DNA of 64,000 nucleotides from Vanrija pseudolonga (lineage: Eukaryota; Basidiomycota; Tremellomycetes; Trichosporonales; Trichosporonaceae), in contig NC_085849.1 in assembly GCF_020906515.1 (NCBI RefSeq), positions 1,798,001-1,862,000 on the forward strand, written 5' to 3'. Both the position numbers and the translations under genes were made by a program. How positions within the stretch are numbered: position 1 is the first letter of the stretch; every line of letters begins with the position of its first letter. The notes below the pieces were generated by a model that worked only from the letters and a program-made list of their open reading frames with translations, was not told where the DNA came from and searched no databases. Of this stretch, positions 62,586 to 64,000 are shown piece after piece.

Positions 62586-63685
62586 ATGAGCAAGCGCGGC
62601 AACGAAGGGGACACCACGGACACCCCTTCGGTGGTACGCAAGCGTGCTCGTGCATACACCCCGCCACGGGCGCCGACATTGGACGTCTGGCTCAAGCCCG
62701 ACGCGCCTCCGCCGCTGCTCGCGGCCTCACCCCACCTCAACGACCAAGACTCGACATTCATCAGCTTCACGCTCTCGTTCGAGCCGCCAAGCCACGTTCG
62801 CAGCGTCTCGGCGCTCACGAAGGAGGTGAAGCGCATTGTGCGGGAGCTGGACGTCGTGCGCCTGGTCGGCGAGGAGCTGTTGACGCGCAACGAGGGCGCG
62901 TTCCAGGCTGGTGAGGGGCGCGCTCCGGGCCGAGGGAAGGGTAAGGAGCGCGCACGCGAGCCCGACTGCCGTATGTGGGCTGCGCGCGTTGTCGGCCTGA
63001 ACGAGGGGAAGAATGGGACTGGCGGGGAAGGCGACTACCAGGTGGGTTACTTGGCGCTTGCGACCTTGTTAACCCAGCCCAGCTTCTCGAGGCATTTGAT
63101 GACGACGGTGAAAAGTTTGGGGGTGAGCGCCTCCTGCGTGTGCTCAAGGAGAAGAGCGCGGTCGACGTGATTACCATCTGCGTCCGATGGGTGAGTTGCC
63201 TCGAGCGCGATATCCAGCCTGTGGTACCCTGCTGACAGGTGCAGTTTGGCGGCACAATGCTTGGCGTGAGTTGCCCGCAGCGGGCAGACTGACAGGTGCA
63301 GCCCGCGCGCTTCCAGCACATTGGTGTGACGGCGCAAGACTCGCTCAAGGAGCTGCAGACGCTCGTGACTCGCCGCGACCTGCGGGCGGATATTGAGAGG
63401 CTCGACGACGAAATTGCCGCAATGCGAGCCACGCTGGCCCCACCCGGCTCGCCTTTGCAGAGCGTGGACGGGGCCGTGTCGTCGCAGAAGAGCGCCGACG
63501 GCGGAGAAAAGGGCAAGTATAATCAGATAGACGACATCGTGCGGCTGCAACGCCTCCGACAGGCACGTGAGAAGACCAAAGCCAACCTCGAGAGCCGCGT
63601 CGGCTGGGTCGGGCTGGACCAGTCGCGCGCAGAGGACGCTGCAGCCGCCGCGGCGCGTGCTGCACCGGCCGCCGGCGGGGCATAG
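62586..63685 (+). CDS. IMPACT/UPF0029-domain protein
   Basis: Four exons (62586-63041, 63083-63190, 63245-63265, 63302-63685) give 322 aa, all introns in phase 0. The UPF0029/IMPACT core is spread over exons 1-4: RMWAARVVG, then EAFDDDGEKFGGERLLRVL, the strand VDVITICVRWFGGTMLG, and PARFQHI. The conserved D-GE and RWFGG-LGPARF motifs of the family are intact. I see no N-terminal RWD domain, so it resembles yeast YDL177C rather than the Gcn2 regulator YIH1/IMPACT. Residues 1-60 are basic and disordered; the C-terminal 100 residues are helical and charged and end in an Ala-rich run. Exon 3 is only 21 nt and encodes FGGTMLG, the centre of the conserved motif, which supports the splice model. Function is unknown. 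Confidence 0.88.
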
Positions 63686-64000
63686 GTAGATGATCCGACG
63701 TGGTGACATGTGAGGTGATGTGTGCAGGCAGCTGGTTGACGCCAGGTGACAACTGTCGATGGAAGTAGACAGGCAGGCACACCGGCGGCCGCCAAGCAAT
63801 GCCGCGCGCATCCGCGCGTTTGCCAATACGCACGCATGCATCGGTTGGCGTGGCCGGTGTTAACGTCGGCCGAATGGTGTTGCCCGAAACGAGGACGCTA
63901 CGGTGGTTCGTCGATTATCAGATAAAGGGATCCCGGTCCCTGAGAAAAACTCGGCGAGGTCACGGCCTGGATGTGATATAGCCACCGCGGAAAACCATGC
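63686..64000. other. Right-edge intergenic DNA
   Basis: About 315 bp after the IMPACT-domain gene. No gene or notable motif seen. Confidence 0.4.

Overview
The window looks like chromosomal DNA of a basidiomycete yeast, most likely a tremellomycete of the Trichosporonales type. This is inference from gene content and style, not a database match. The DNA is GC-rich. Almost every gene is broken by several short introns (about 40-80 nt) with GTGAGT/GTAAGT-like donors and a CTAAC or CTGAC branch sequence just before CAG or TAG. The shikimate enzymes are fused into one pentafunctional AROM protein. I reconstructed 20 protein genes by joining exons by eye; all give uninterrupted frames whose lengths are multiples of three. 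I found no rRNA, convincing tRNA, CRISPR array, transposon or retroelement.

Layout. 0.5-9.3 kb: an NDUFA4/MLRQ-like small membrane protein (-), the DNA-repair factor RAD14/XPA (+) and an ABCC-type ABC transporter (+). 9.3-17.5 kb: about 8.1 kb without a credible gene, ending in a pyrimidine-rich leader before a bZIP transcription factor (+). 19.6-20.6 kb: a hot-dog thioesterase (+), followed by 3.8 kb of non-coding DNA holding a degenerate tandem array. 24.4-55.8 kb: eleven consecutive minus-strand genes: a retinal-lysine-less opsin-like protein, an 885-aa single-pass orphan, TOM20, a disordered orphan, ARF1, an amphipathic-helix orphan, ornithine decarboxylase, an IML2/TTC39 protein, AROM, a cytochrome b5-acyl-CoA dehydrogenase fusion and a multi-exon membrane orphan. 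56.7-63.7 kb: a METTL16-like RNA methyltransferase (+), a G3BP-like NTF2/RRM/RGG protein (-), proteasome lid subunit RPN12 (+) and an IMPACT-domain protein (+).

Most of these are housekeeping genes with no operon-like logic: mitochondrial import and respiration, membrane traffic, polyamine and aromatic amino-acid synthesis, proteolysis, repair and RNA modification. I saw no obviously novel multi-gene system. The points most worth a second look are the long gene-free stretch before the bZIP gene, the opsin-like protein without its retinal lysine, the cytochrome b5-dehydrogenase fusion, the fungal METTL16 homologue, the repeat insertion in the second ATPase domain of the ABC transporter, and four orphan proteins. 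Exon borders were read by eye and are not transcript-confirmed.
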